Positions 34,493-45,488 of a DNA stretch of 64,000 bases are shown piece after piece. Numbering within the stretch: position 1 is the first letter of the stretch; each line of letters starts with the position of its first letter. The stretch is from Phellopilus nigrolimitatus (Eukaryota; Basidiomycota; Agaricomycetes; Hymenochaetales; Hymenochaetaceae). The position numbers were made by a program, and so were the translations under genes. The notes under the pieces are model-generated. The model was not told the DNA's origin, did not search any database, and was given only the letters and a program-made list of their open reading frames with translations. Location: assembly GCA_021029095.1 (NCBI GenBank), contig JAJOHG010000096.1, positions 41,656 to 105,655 on the forward strand, in the 5' to 3' direction.

Positions 34493-37400
34493 CTATGCAG
34501 AATCCGAGGACGAGCCTGCAGTGGGATCTTCCACCTGCAACTGCATTAGCAGTTTTTTCAGCTCATCCACGTCCCGCTTGAATGCGTCACCGCTTCCGCT
34601 GGCCGGATTCGCCAAGCTCTTCGAACCATACCCACCTCCGTCACTCGAGATCGCCCGTGCATCGTCTTGGGCGAGCCATTCATCGAGCTGTATGGAAATC
34701 GAACGCGCTTTCAGGCGGAAATGTGTGCGAATGACGTCCTCAAAAGGCTCAGGCGGATTCTTTAGGTTGCCCAACATCTGAAAAAAGTCAGTCAATTAGT
34801 AGTGCTCTGATAAAGGCAACTGTAGGCGTACGGCGGTGTTGACGACCATGCGTTTGACATTAGCAGTGTCTAATAGTTAAATAGATAAGTCGGAAGCTGG
34901 AAGGAGTAGAAATTTTCGTGACGCACATGCTTTCGAAGCAGGCGTCCCTGCCTCTCCAGCCCAACCCGGCTCGTTCAGATAGGGCTCGTCGCAAAGGATC
35001 ATCGACTGGATAGAGATGAGGACCTTCATACTACTCAGTTAAATAGTTCAAGCTACAACAATAAACCATGTCATTTCACCTGTAGCAATGTCGACTTCCC
35101 GGACACCCAACCAGGTCCCGACCAAGTCCCCAGTAGTGACAAACAGACTTTACCATCCTAGTAGATAATATGCATGGGTATGCCTGAAAGATAGAGACAA
35201 TGAAATGATTTACAGCGTATAAATTCGGGTTGAAGCGATATCTGCCATTGTTGGTCTATATCTCAAGTTAGTATCAATGAAGGAGTTCATTTCGAAAAGG
35301 AACTTACGGTCATATACTTGACACTTGGGGGAGACTGGTTGTAACCCGGGCCCAAGAAAATATCGAATAAATAACTAAAGGTATATATATAAGCCACTAT
35401 TGGAGATAATTGAAGTGCTCTAAAGGCACTTGCCATCCATTGTAGTACCTTGATAGAAAAGAAGTCGTCAATTCAAGTGAGGTTCATTGGTTTGATCACA
35501 GAAACTCTTACGGGGTTCCCTTTGGACCAGTAATGAGAGCTTTGATGACATCCACTCTTGATTCGTCGACACGAAGGAAAATCGAAGAGTCCCAAGCAAC
35601 AGGTAAATTTGTTGTAAGGACAGCCAACTTATGTAAACATGTGAGATTCCCATAGTTCTTAACAAGCCGTTGTGATAGACTTGATTAATCACCTCTTTGG
35701 CAATAGCAAGTGCCCTCCTCGGAATATCTGAGTTTGCAAGCGTCCGAACCTCGTTATTGAAGTGATGCTTGTAAGTTGGGGACCAGTCGTCGTCGATCTT
35801 CGCCCCCTCAGGTAGAGGAACGGTCAAGTCGCAGTACTCAAAGCGGACGCGTGTTGCCCAGTCCATGTAGATCTTCTGGAGCTGCTCGTCCGTCATTCCG
35901 GCATCTACCACATGTTCTACGCCCTTCGACGCAGCAGCATCTGCAATGGATGTCGGCACCTTCGGCAGCGCCATTTTGAGCCGCTGCAAGAACGCGTCGC
36001 CCTTCGTTTCGCGCAAACTGCGGTCGATTGCCGCCGCAGTCGACATGATGCGGTTGCAGAAGTCAAGCAGGCGCACGTTCTCAGCGACTGCCGATGCATT
36101 GGTGTCGCCCAGGATCTGTCTGCCCTTTCCTTTCCCGTTGAAGTCAGTTCCGGTCATGCGCTTCTGCTCTTCGGTCATCTCCTCGGGTACAAGTTCGACG
36201 GGTTTTGAGCCTTCAAGACCTTTGCTCGCTGCCTGGGCCTGGATGACGATTGCCTCGAGAAGTTCGCGCGGACCAGAAGAGCCTTCGTAGATGATAGTTC
36301 GTTCGCGAATCTGTGAACGCCCGCCAGTTTTCTTCGTATTAACAGACTTTATAGAGGCCACAACCATGATAGGCATCGCCATCATGCTCGCGAGAGCCTC
36401 GTGATTGGAAATCGTCTAGCCAGCACATGATTCAGAACCTTAAAATAGAAAATGGTCGAATCACTCACCTCAAGCCACTCGAACAACTCAAAGTATAAAA
36501 CACTACGGTCGGACATATCCGAAAGGGAGTCGTTGCGTAAGAGCGTGCTGCTGACATAGTTAAATTTACGGCGTAAATGAGCGAGAGTGGTAGGGTGCGG
36601 TAGGTAGTCGCTGGTCTTCCCTCCCTCCTCGCGGTGTAGGTTAGGAAGGAATTCTCGAATGTCCTTTAAGATATTTCCAATCTTCTCGTCTTTCGTTTTC
36701 TGGATAGCAAGCGCCTCAAGCTGGCCAGAGTGCTGCGCGAATTTCGTTAGTATACCGAGAAAATGGAGAAGAACGACTCACATCCTCGCGCAAATTTCCG
36801 GCATATCCAATACCACCCTTAACCTTCTTCCCTTTCGTAACAGTTGCATAATAGTCTTCGTCGTCGTCATCCGGGTCAGCGGTCTGCGCAGTTGTGGGAG
36901 TTTGAGCTTTGCGTTTCTTTGAGTTTCCGGAGCCTTCTGAACCGCTTGCGTGACTAACTTGCTCCGCAAACATTTGCTCAAGCATCGAGAGGCCGACGCC
37001 AAGAATCACGCCTTGCATGTTCGCACAATGAAACAATGGGTTCTCGTCAAGTGTAAGCCTTCCGGTGTGATCCCGCTCAGCTGTCACTGGCTCCCCGCAA
37101 GCAAAGCAGAAGTTAGAGGAGCAGTTCGGGCATTGCTTGCGCACAATCTGCTTGAGGTGAGTGATATACATAGAAAACTCAGGCTGCCGGCGTAAAGTGA
37201 AGTCAGTCGGCGAGACATGATAGCAAATTCAAAACACCTTACATAGACCGCGAAGAAGTCTTCTTTTCTTCTGGGGACAGAGTGGCCACACCCTTCCGGG
37301 CATATACAAGATCCTTCGCTAAGGCCTGCATATATACTGAACAAGAAAGATTGCTCGCTGCCCTCAGGACATCCTTTCATCCATTGACCCTGCGTCATGA

Positions 37401-38104
37401 GTTTGAGGGCATCTGCACAACCGGGCACCGTGACTGTCTCAGGCTCTTCCTCCACTTCTATAACTTCTTCCCTGCGGTCCTTGGAGAAAAAGATGCCTGT
37501 AGAACACGTGAGTGAATGTGGCCGACTAAATAACATGCTTAGCAAACCGACCTGCATATGGATCGACAGCAGTCGTCGGGGCCCTGCATTGCTCAGCCTT
37601 CGCGCTGTAGTCGGAGTCATAGTCTACGAAGTCGTCGTCTTCAAAGTAAGGTGTGAGTTACGAGACGTCGTTCACGTGAAGTCGAATGAATGCAACTGGG
37701 CGCGAGGCACGCACCACCATCATCCGTGTCGTCTAATTCTATTTCGTCTCCGTCCTCGGGGTCAGAATCCTCGTCATCATGAGGCGTCTACGCGTCGCCC
37801 AAATCTGTAAGCTCGGGCCAAAATCGCGATACAGGCCACAAGCTTACGATCATCCGCGGGCGCTCTGCGCGGCCCGCCGGCTTCGCGACAACGTCCGTGT
37901 CCTGCACGTCATCGTCCATCAGGTCGGCGAACTCGCCGTCGAATATACGCTCCGCGGCCTGCATCACGTCCTTGTACTTCCTCAGCGCAGCACGCGCCTG
38001 CGCCATTGTTGCGCCCTTATGTGTCTGGGTGAGCATGTCCGAGCTACTCTCGCAGTGAGAAAATCGCGCACCATCTCCACAAGCTGCGCTACCTCCTTTT
38101 CCAT
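34493..38104 (-). CDS. UBA + IBR-like zinc + BIRC6/UBE2O-type UBC protein (possible E2-E3 hybrid)
   Basis: Multi-exon minus-strand gene from ATG 38104 to TAG 34493. The N-terminus is a UBA-like helix bundle split by a 57-nt intron (EKEVAQLVEM-GATMAQARAA, then DVMQAAERIFDGEFADL). An acidic segment follows, then a Cys/His-rich region: SCICPEGCGHSV, 40-odd residues later QCPNCSSNFCFACGEP, then NPLFHCANM. This fits a single IBR-type zinc module. A long helical middle leads to a C-terminal UBC fold: PVAWDSSIFLRVDE, VIKALITGPKGTPYYNGCYL, LGPGYNQSPPSVKYMTTNNG, RFNPNLYA, DGKVCLSLLGTWSG with the catalytic Cys, LLQVLISIQSMILCDEPYLN and EPGW. This is the BIRC6/UBE2O class of E2. One intron (35433-35375) is GC-AG. 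It probably conjugates ubiquitin; whether it also acts as its own E3 is inference. Confidence 0.9.
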
Positions 38105-38367
38105 CGCTTCAAGTGTCTAGGTACTAGTCCAAGTTCAACGAGGGTGGCGGTAGACAACGAGCTTCAGGTGCTGCGACGCTCAGTAAATGAGGCCCACACG
38201 ATATCCATATATAGCAATTTATTCTGTACGCATTTATTACATAATAAACGCGCTTAATGAACTGGAAATTGAATGTGATTTCCGCTGAGTTGGAGTACCG
38301 AGCAACGTAGAGCGCCTGTCCTCGTATCACCACATCACAGTCTTCGAGAGTATCTGCCGTAGCAAGG
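38105..38367. promoter_or_regulatory. Divergent promoter region, UBC gene / peroxisomal carrier
   Basis: Only 263 bases separate the two divergent start codons. No specific site is assigned. Confidence 0.5.
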
Positions 38368-39893
38368 ATGTCCAACGACTCTATTATACACGCAGTCGCT
38401 GGCTCTGCAGGGGGCGTCGTGGCAATGACAGCGACATAGCAAGTCCATAACTATTTCTCACCCGGCATTGGTGCTGTGAAGAACCAACCGACTCCCACAG
38501 CCCGTTAATCGTTTTGTCTACAAGAGCAGCCGTTGAGACGAGCAAAGAGCACAAGGTGAGCTTGTAGTACGCGTTCGTCAATTGAGCTCTTAATTGCGTT
38601 ATAGTCGACGTATCAAGCAGTCCTGGATATCGTCAAGCGCGAGGGCGTGTCTGGTTTGTATAGCGGGCTCGGTCCAAGCTTGCTCGGCATTGCCATAACC
38701 AACGGGTGGGGAAAGACTACTCTTATGACGAGGCTGCATTATTTAAACACGTCTTAGGGTGTATTATTACTTCTACGAGCGGAGCCGAGAGGCGATCCTC
38801 AGATCCCGCAAGGGAGGCAAGGCGCTCAGCACGCCAGAATCCATGCTTATTGGGCTGATTGCAGGTACGCCTGCTGCATTCTTCGCCAGCCGATACATGC
38901 AAAACCGTGCTGATATTCTAGGGTCTGCAACTACAATCATAAGCAATCCAATCTGGGTCATCCAGACTTCTCAGACCGTCCGGACGGCGGCACCATCCAC
39001 GTCCTCGACGCCTCCTGATACGAAAGTCAAGAAGCTAAGTATCCTAGAGACTATCAATCAGATATTGCAGGAGGGGGGCGTCGGGGCCTTCTGGAGAGGC
39101 CTCGGCCCGGCCCTTGTGCTCGTAGTCAACCCAGTGCTACAGTACACCGTCTTCGAGCAGCTGAAGAACCTGCTCATCAAACGAAGAACTGCGCGGCTCC
39201 GGCCATCTGGCAACGGGAGCGTGATAGGGGCTCTCACCGATCTCGACTTCTTCCTTCTGGGCGCGCTCTCGAAGCTCGGTGAGCCCATTTCGCCCCGCCT
39301 GCCAAATTCGTACGCCCGATGTAACCTTCTTCCGTGGTTGTCCCAGTCGCGACGAGCGCGACCTACCCCTACATGTACGCGTCCTTCTTTTACCATCGCC
39401 CCTTTTCTCACTCTAGCCGCTAATTTGCTATTTTCGGCGCAGCGTAATCAAGTCCCGGCTGCACGCCGGGTCGGCCGCCGCGACGCGCTACAAGTCCGCA
39501 CTCGACGGGCTGCTCACGGTCGTGCGCGAGGAGGGCGTCGCGGCGCTTTACAGGGGCGTCGGCAGCAAGCTTACGCAGAGTGTGCTCACTGCCGCGCTCC
39601 TCTTCGCGGGGCAGCGCCGCATATACGAGCTCGTGAAAAAGGCGAGTCGCGTTTCAGTCTTCCCTGGCCTGTTTTGGAACTCTATGCATTGGATGGGAAG
39701 AAAGGGGGAGTTTTTTTCCCCTTTGCTTCCTGCTTCCCTGTGTTCCTGCCTCTCGGTCTTTTCTTTCACCGGGCGGCGCGAGGGCGCGAAGGAGATGGGG
39801 AAAGAGAGTTTATGTGTTCGTTCCTCGTCGAAGTGCCGGGGTCGCAGTTGTTCGCCGCAGTCGAGCGCCCCAGGTCATCGCCGCCTTTCCTAA
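38368..39893 (+). CDS. Mitochondrial carrier family protein, peroxisomal adenine-nucleotide-carrier type (Pmp47/Ant1-like)
   Basis: Exons 38368-38438, 38501-38555, 38605-38705, 38758-38864, 38922-39278, 39347-39374 and 39443 onward, all in phase. The three carrier repeats are visible. Repeat 1 is HAVAGSAGGVVAMTATYPLI-VLSTRAA with GVSGLYSGLGPSLLGIAITN. Repeat 2 has TIISNPIWVIQTSQ and GGVGAFWRGLGPALVLVVNP. Repeat 3 has ATSATYPYIVIKSRLHAG and EGVAALYRGVGSKLTQSVLT. The NPIWV second signature and the missing acidic residue in signature 1 are typical of peroxisomal Pmp47/Ant1-type carriers rather than mitochondrial ADP/ATP carriers. The role would be ATP import into peroxisomes for fatty-acid activation. 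The first intron looks GC-AG. After the expected end (YELVKKA, about 39645) the frame stays open for some 80 residues of low-complexity sequence to 39893; the true stop or a last intron is uncertain. Confidence 0.87.
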
Positions 39894-41047
39894 CTCTTGC
39901 ACGTCCGTCCGGTCGACGCTAACCCCGCCAATTCACAGACCGTCCAGACTGTATCAGTAGCATAAGCGCTTTCAAACAAATCTCACAATTCCAAAAGCAA
40001 TTGAAGAGCAATCCAATTTCCGTTCCGCCCTTACTGCAACAACAATCTCAAGATCGCGCCTTCTTTCGACGCATTCTGATCCCGTCGATCTGCTTCAGCA
40101 TTCAAATCCCCGCGCACAACAGCGTGCCAGGCCGATCAGCCAGCCTGCAGGTGATGCCATCAGCCTCGTTCTCGCCAACATAAGATCGGCAGCGCGACTG
40201 GGGCCCGCGCCGAGGTTTAAGTGCGGCACGAACACGCATCTGCGACCGGCCGAGTAATTAAGCGCGCGCTAGCGCTGTAGGGCGCGTCTGGCCTCACACG
40301 TACGCGTCCAGGCTTCCCATGTACGTGAGCACGAACGAGGAGATGCACTCGGGGTATAGCGGGCGGGCCGCTCGAGTGCAACAAAAGATAGGGCGCCATC
40401 ACCCAGAACTGCCCGCATCGCCATCCGCCGTCCGGCAGATCTAAGAAGAAGAGAAAAACGAAATGCCAGGTCTCGAGCCGCACCTATGCAGGTGAGGCCG
40501 GGCGCCGCCCGCTTCCATCGCCGCCTGTGCGTGCGCGGGCTGGCGCTGTCTATCGGGCCAGAGCGCACAACTGCGTACGGTGCGCGCGCGCACGGATCGG
40601 CGCGGGGATATCAGGCCCGCGCGGTGCATGATCTGCAGGCTGTATGCTGGCGTACACAGCCGAGGTAGTTTGAAACGATACGTACGTACGTACATGCACT
40701 TAAGTGCGTGTAGATATCGCTTTTGAAACGATACGTACGTACGTGTGTGCACTTAAGTGCGTGTAGATATCGCCGTCGGCGCGCGCGATGCTGTCTCGTT
40801 CCTGGTCGAGGTCCGCGGGGATGCGACACAAAGTACGCCTGGTTTAAGGTCTGCGTTTCGTGTCTTTCGCGAACGTGTATTATGAATGAGCGCCGGTATT
40901 GGCTACATTGTGCGTGTGCGTAGTGGTAAGGCCCGTTGAGGGTGTATGGCGTGCAGCTTGCTGGTCTAGCAAAATCGTGCGGGCGGTTGAGTCCCGGTAG
41001 GAAACAAAAATACATATGCGTTGAGGTTGGGATACGCGGTCTAGACT
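39894..41047. other. Convergent intergenic region with tandem repeat
   Basis: 1.15 kb between the carrier and CAF16-like gene ends. It contains a two-copy 53-bp tandem repeat (40669-40773). No gene was recognised. Confidence 0.55.
40669..40773 (+). repeat. Two tandem copies of a 53-bp unit
   Basis: The unit starts TTTGAAACGATACGTACG and ends TGTAGATATCGC, at 40669-40721 and again at 40722-40773. The copies differ by few bases. Each holds the palindromes ACGTACGTACGT and GCACTTAAGTGC. Confidence 0.9.
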
Positions 41048-42071
41048 CTAGTTGGTATAGTCGTATCTGTTTTATGGATCAGAAAGTGAAAAGGAAGGGA
41101 AAAAAAGAGGACGCACTTGCGGAAGAACGCCTCGGAGTCGGAGGGCACGGCCTGGTCGCGCCGCGCGCCGCGCAGCTTGCGGCCGCCGCGTTCGAGCTCG
41201 CGGCGGTGCGCGCGGTCCTCCGTCAGCCACTGCAGGGCGGTCGCGTGCAGCGTCGCGCTGGGGCCGGGCGCAGGCGCGGACGGCGGCCAGGGCACGGGCG
41301 CGCCGACGAACTCGCCGAGGCGCATGTGCGCGACGTGCGTCGGGAAGGCGTCGAGCCCGTCGAAGATGTGCGTCGCGTCTGCAGGGCGAAAGTCAGCGCG
41401 GGGTGCATACGCGAAGGAGCGAGTGGAGGGCGCGCGCACAGAGGATGGTCGCGCCGCGGACGGCGCTCTCCTCCTTGAGGAAGGCGAGGAGCTCGGCGCG
41501 GACGAGGACGTCGAGGTCGACGGTGACCTCGTCGAGGAGGAGGACGTCCCAGGGCGCCATGAGGCCCATGACGAGCTGCACGCGGCGGCGCTCGCCGTCG
41601 CTCACTTTGTGCATGTGCCAGTCGAGGTCGACGTCGAGCAGGTCGAGCAGGCGGTCGCGGCGCTGCGCGTGGCGGTAGCCGCCGACGCTGTCGAGGAAGT
41701 GGGAGACGGCGATGTCGCCGCGCACGACGGGGTTGGCGGCCCAGTCTGTGCCGAGGAAGGTGACGCCGCGCGGGGCGCCGCGGAAGACGTCGGCGCCCTG
41801 GACGAGCACGCGCTTTCCGGCGGGGGTGAGGCGCTTTCCGGCGAGGATCTGGAGGAGGGTGGACTTGCCGGCTAGGCGGGGGGGGGGGGGGGGGGGGGTC
41901 AGCAAAGGTGTATAGTATAAAATGCGGGGGCGCACCGCCGTTGGCGCCGACGAGGAGGGTGCGGGAGCCCGGGGGGAGGGCGAGGTTGAGGTCTACGAGG
42001 GAGGGCTCGGCGTCGGGGCTGTGTGCGAAGGAGAGGTGGGCGACGTCGATGGCGAGCTGCGCGTCGGCCAT
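41048..42071 (-). CDS. CAF16: CAF16-type non-transporter ABC ATPase
   Basis: Four exons on the minus strand: 42071-41936, 41871-41440, 41378-41117 and 41066-41048, 282 residues. Walker A spans the first intron (GANG-AGKST). Then come FRGAPRGVTFLGTDWAANPV, a signature-like SDGERRRVQLVMGLM, Walker B VLLLDEVTVDLD, and YATHIFDGLDAFPTHVAHM. The protein ends KYDYTN. The conserved THIFDGLD...THVAHM tail is characteristic of Caf16, an ABC ATPase without membrane spans linked to the CCR4-NOT complex in yeast; the same fold is called ABCI21/I20-like in plants. The last exon is only 19 nt. The first intron has 21 consecutive C (sense strand) just upstream of its acceptor. A TIR element sits 65 bp upstream of the start codon. 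Confidence 0.9.
41878..41898. repeat. Poly-G/poly-C tract of 21 bases inside a CAF16 intron
   Basis: Twenty-one G on the plus strand, i.e. poly-C on the coding strand, ending four bases before the CTAG|CC acceptor. Confidence 0.95.
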
Positions 42072-42135
42072 GGTGTGTGCTGCTACGCGTTTCACGAGCG
42101 CGCGATTGGCGCTGGTCGTCGGCGCTTCAGCCCGT

Positions 42136-42906
42136 TACAGTCCAGTCAAGGACCGGTCCTTGAGACACCCTTTATATTTTCCTTCCACAGCAACTCGGGA
42201 CCATCTTGGGTGTTTTAATGGGTCAATGCATGATTGAACTGAGTGTTCCTGGAGTTTCAGAAAATTTGCTCGTGTACTTTGTAAGATATACATAGGTAAA
42301 ATGCACCTTTTTGACCAAAACAGCCAAACTTGCCCATTTTCCAGAGCTCTTATTTGGAACAATTAAAATCTCAAAAAAATCTCAGGAACACTCTTTTCTG
42401 CACTTTAAACTAAAATGCACAAAAATATCGAGGAACAACGAGCAAGAACTGACTGCATAAAACATTTTGTCGCAAAACTTCTGTTGAGTGACCAAACACG
42501 GTCACGTGACGCGTGTGCGCTTACGGTCCCTTCGAGCTTGATTTCGAGCTCTCCAATTCATTTCTCGGCCGAAATGGTTCATTTCTTGAGTTGATCGAAA
42601 ATTTCAGTGGTCCTCTTGGATATAGCCCCAAAACATTCTCCGGTTGTGATGTGTGATACTAGAAAAACGTTGAAATTGATCGTGAGAAAAAATGTGTCAC
42701 AAAGAGTGATGAACACCAAATTCTTGCCTCAGAATCAATTATTTTTTATCTCTCTCATTTCTCAACGGATTATCTTGAAAATTTACACGAATGTCACTGA
42801 GAGAACAAATAAAATTCTCATAGTTTTTCTCTTGACGAGATTGAACAATGGATGGTCAGGGTACGCGATCAAGATGTGGTGTCTCAAGGACCGGTCCATG
42901 ACTGTA
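42136..42906. mobile_element. TIR-flanked DNA element, probably non-autonomous (MITE-like, Tc1/mariner/pogo-like ends)
   Basis: The sequence GGACCGGTCCTTGAGACACC at 42150-42169 is repeated exactly in inverted orientation at 42878-42897. Outside these, both ends read TACAGTC...(A/T)GGACC inward, so the element can be drawn as TA-CAGTC ... GACTG-TA, about 770 bp, with TA as possible target duplication. The left end has a 5-base internal duplication (CAGTC). The inside is AT-rich with no transposase motif, although an open frame of 121 codons crosses the right end. TA targets and CAGT-type ends suggest the IS630/Tc1/pogo superfamily; that is inference. Confidence 0.8.
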
Positions 42907-43419
42907 CGTAACTCCCAGGACACGAAACGGCACGAAATTACCACAGGCACGCAGGAAATGGCGAAAAAATGAGTAAATAATGACAGCATAAATAAATAAA
43001 TATGCGGAGTAAATTTGTTTGCTGGTGAAGGACGTGGACGACCAGAAGGGGATAGTTGAGTTACGTGATCTGCTCAGCAACACGGAGTGCACTTCTAATT
43101 GAGAGAGCATATGATGGACGATTGAACCTGGACAAGTGTGCACCCCAGAACGTTACTTGCCGTAGTAGTTGAATAAAAATATAATAAAGTAAGAGAACCG
43201 GCCGGCAGATTGCGGCGGTGGGAAAGATCAGTCTAGACTCGAGTCGACCCGTCCTCTTAGCCTTACTCCCTCTCCCTCTTACTCTCTCTCATTGCCGTCC
43301 GACGCGACAAGGACGCCCTCCTCCTCCTCGTCACCTCCTCCTCGTCGCCGGTCGCTTTCTCTTCAACTTCGCCTACAATCCACACTCCTTGTATTATTTT
43401 TTCTCTCAGTTTCATTTCC
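42907..43419. promoter_or_regulatory. Upstream region of the OPY2-like gene
   Basis: 513 bases between the DNA element and the start codon. The last 180 bases are strongly pyrimidine-rich (CT-rich), a common feature of highly expressed fungal promoters and leaders. No specific site is assigned. Confidence 0.45.
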
Positions 43420-45488
43420 ATGCACATCCACGACGGTCTGCTCTTCCCGAGGGACTGTGTCGAGTGTCCCTCCCAGGCGCCCGAATGCCAGTGCGGCACC
43501 GGCTTCCAGTGTGTCTACACCTCCAGGTACGCACGCTCTCCTCTGTAAAATCGCCTTGGTTTCTGACAAGACAGAACTGCAGGAGCTGCAGCGCCTGTCC
43601 GTCCTACAGCTGCGTCGCCGCAGCAGGTGATTCTTCGGGCTCTGGCGGCGGCGTGAGCCCCGGCGCGATCGCAGGCGGCGTCATCGGCGCCCTCCTCTTC
43701 CTCGCCGCCTCTGTCGCCCTCCTCATCTTCTACCGCCGCCGCCAGCGCGCCGCAAAAGAAGGTGGGCCAGTCGCCATCGCCGAGGCCGCGCCCAAGAAGT
43801 CCGACGTGCCCGCTCGCGCAGAGGCCGTCCTCAGTCGCCCCGACCCCGTTGAGAAGCCGCGCTCCCCGTCCCCCCAGGAGCCCGAGCCAGAGTCCCTCCG
43901 CATGTACTCCGTCCTCTCCAACTCGACCATCAACCTCGACCCGCACGCCCGCTACTCCAGCCCGTCCAGCCACCCCACCCACCCCTCCGCCCGCGGCTCC
44001 CTCCAGTCCAACCCCTTCACCGACACCCACTCCATCCAGACCACTTCCGCCAGCACTCAGTCCACCAACGTCATCCCCATCGCCCTCGTCCCCCACGGCT
44101 CCGTCGCGTCCCCGCCGCACAGCCCCGCCTCCGACAAGCCCTCCGGCGCGTCCTCCTCCATCTCTACCGTGCCCTCCCGCCCGACGACGCGCGCCCCCGA
44201 CCTCGGCCTGCGCTTTGACCCGCTCTCCCCGGGCCTCAACCTCGAGCACGTCAACGTGTCCAAAGAGTCCTTCCCGCGCGCGCCCAACGCGCCCTACGCC
44301 CACTCACAGGCGTCCGGCATCTCCGGCATCTCGTCGCGCGCGTCCGTCATGACCTCGGGCAGCTTCGCGTCCGACATGATCTACGAGGCCCCGCAGATCC
44401 TTACCTCGACCAGCGGCCGCGTGGGCGTCGCCAAGGCCGAGGTCATCTCCGTGCCCGGCTCGACGCCCAACACGCCCATGACCGCCGACGGCCTCAAGCC
44501 GAGCGCGGCCGCCCGCGCGTCGCGCCAGCAGCCCGGCAGGTCTCCCCTCGCCAAGACGTCGTTCGGCCCCGCAGACACGCTCGGCGAGTCGGACATGGAG
44601 GGCCAGGAGATCGAGTACACGCGGCACGACCCGTTCGGCGACGAACACACGCCACGTCTGCCGCAAACGGGAGACTCGACGTCCACGTTTGGCGGCGTCA
44701 CCACCGCGCACGCACCCAACACCCACCAGCGCCCGCAGAACGGCGCGCCGGCGACACGGCCCACGAGCACACTCACGCAGGCCGCGTCGATCATCGGTGC
44801 GGAGATCGCGGGCGCGACCGTCGTGCGCCTCGACAGCGCGGCGCGCGGGGCCGAGCACCGCATGACGAGCGCGAAGCTCGTGAGCCCCAGCCCCAGCGCC
44901 GCATCCGCGTCCGCGCTGCAGGCGCAACAGGCACATGCGCTCGCCACCGCGCGCGCGCGCGCAGCCGCGTCGGGCCTGCCGCCGCCGCCGAACCCGCGGC
45001 GCGTGAGCGAGGCGAGCGTCGCGAGCGCGGGCGGTGACTCGCTGCTCGAGAGCTTCACGTTCGTGCCGCCGTCGCCGATCTCGAGCCGCCCGCCGCGCTC
45101 GCCGCTCGCGCAGCAGGCGACGACGCTCGCGGCCGCGCAGGCGCACTCGCAGCAGCAGCAGCAGCAGCAGCAGGCGCAACAGCAGGCACAGGGCGACGGC
45201 AGCACCGCGCCGCTGAACCCCCCGCGCACGCGCCAGCAGCAGGGCCTGTCGACCGTGTCGACAAACTCGTCGCTCGAGGGGTACACGTTCCACATCGACC
45301 AGGGACTGGGGCAGGGCCCCGCTCCGCCGCTGCCGCCCGTGCCCGCCGCCGCTATGGCAGCGGGCGCGTCGAAGCGCGGGCTACCGCATCAGCGCGCGAG
45401 CCTCGACACGCTCGCGCTGACTGCGGACCTGTCTGCGTTCCCGCTCAACTTCGACGAGGGCCGCGGGAGCTTCGACGTGTCGAAGTGA
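43420..45488 (+). CDS. OPY2-like single-pass membrane anchor
   Basis: Two exons: 43420-43526 and 43571-45488, about 674 residues. The N-terminus is a compact Cys-rich domain: C-V-E-C-P-S-Q-A-P-E-C-Q-C-G, then FQCVYTSRQNCRSCSACPSY-SCV. This matches the extracellular Opy2 N-terminal domain pattern as I recall it. One membrane span follows (AGGVIGALLFLAASVALLIF) with a stop-transfer RRRQR. The rest is a long Ser/Pro/Ala-rich cytoplasmic tail with short conserved-looking motifs (LESFTFVPPSP; LEGYTFHIDQG) and a small Q run near 45150. In yeast Opy2 anchors the adaptor Ste50 at the plasma membrane in the HOG/filamentation MAPK pathway. Acceptors at 43571 (after GACAAG) and four bases later both exist; only the first keeps phase. 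No cleavable signal peptide is seen; an extra 5' exon is possible. Confidence 0.75.

Noticed and set aside
35580..35720. Apparent one-base frame break before the UBC domain
   Set aside because: Resolved by a normal 53-nt GT-AG intron (donor after AAGGAGGTGATTAATCAA-type sequence), giving KEVINQ-LAVLTTNLPVAW in phase.
43218..43526. Upstream ATG at 43218 as start of the OPY2-like protein
   Set aside because: Its translation across the first exon is low complexity and misses the Cys-rich Opy2-type head, which lies in another frame starting at 43420.
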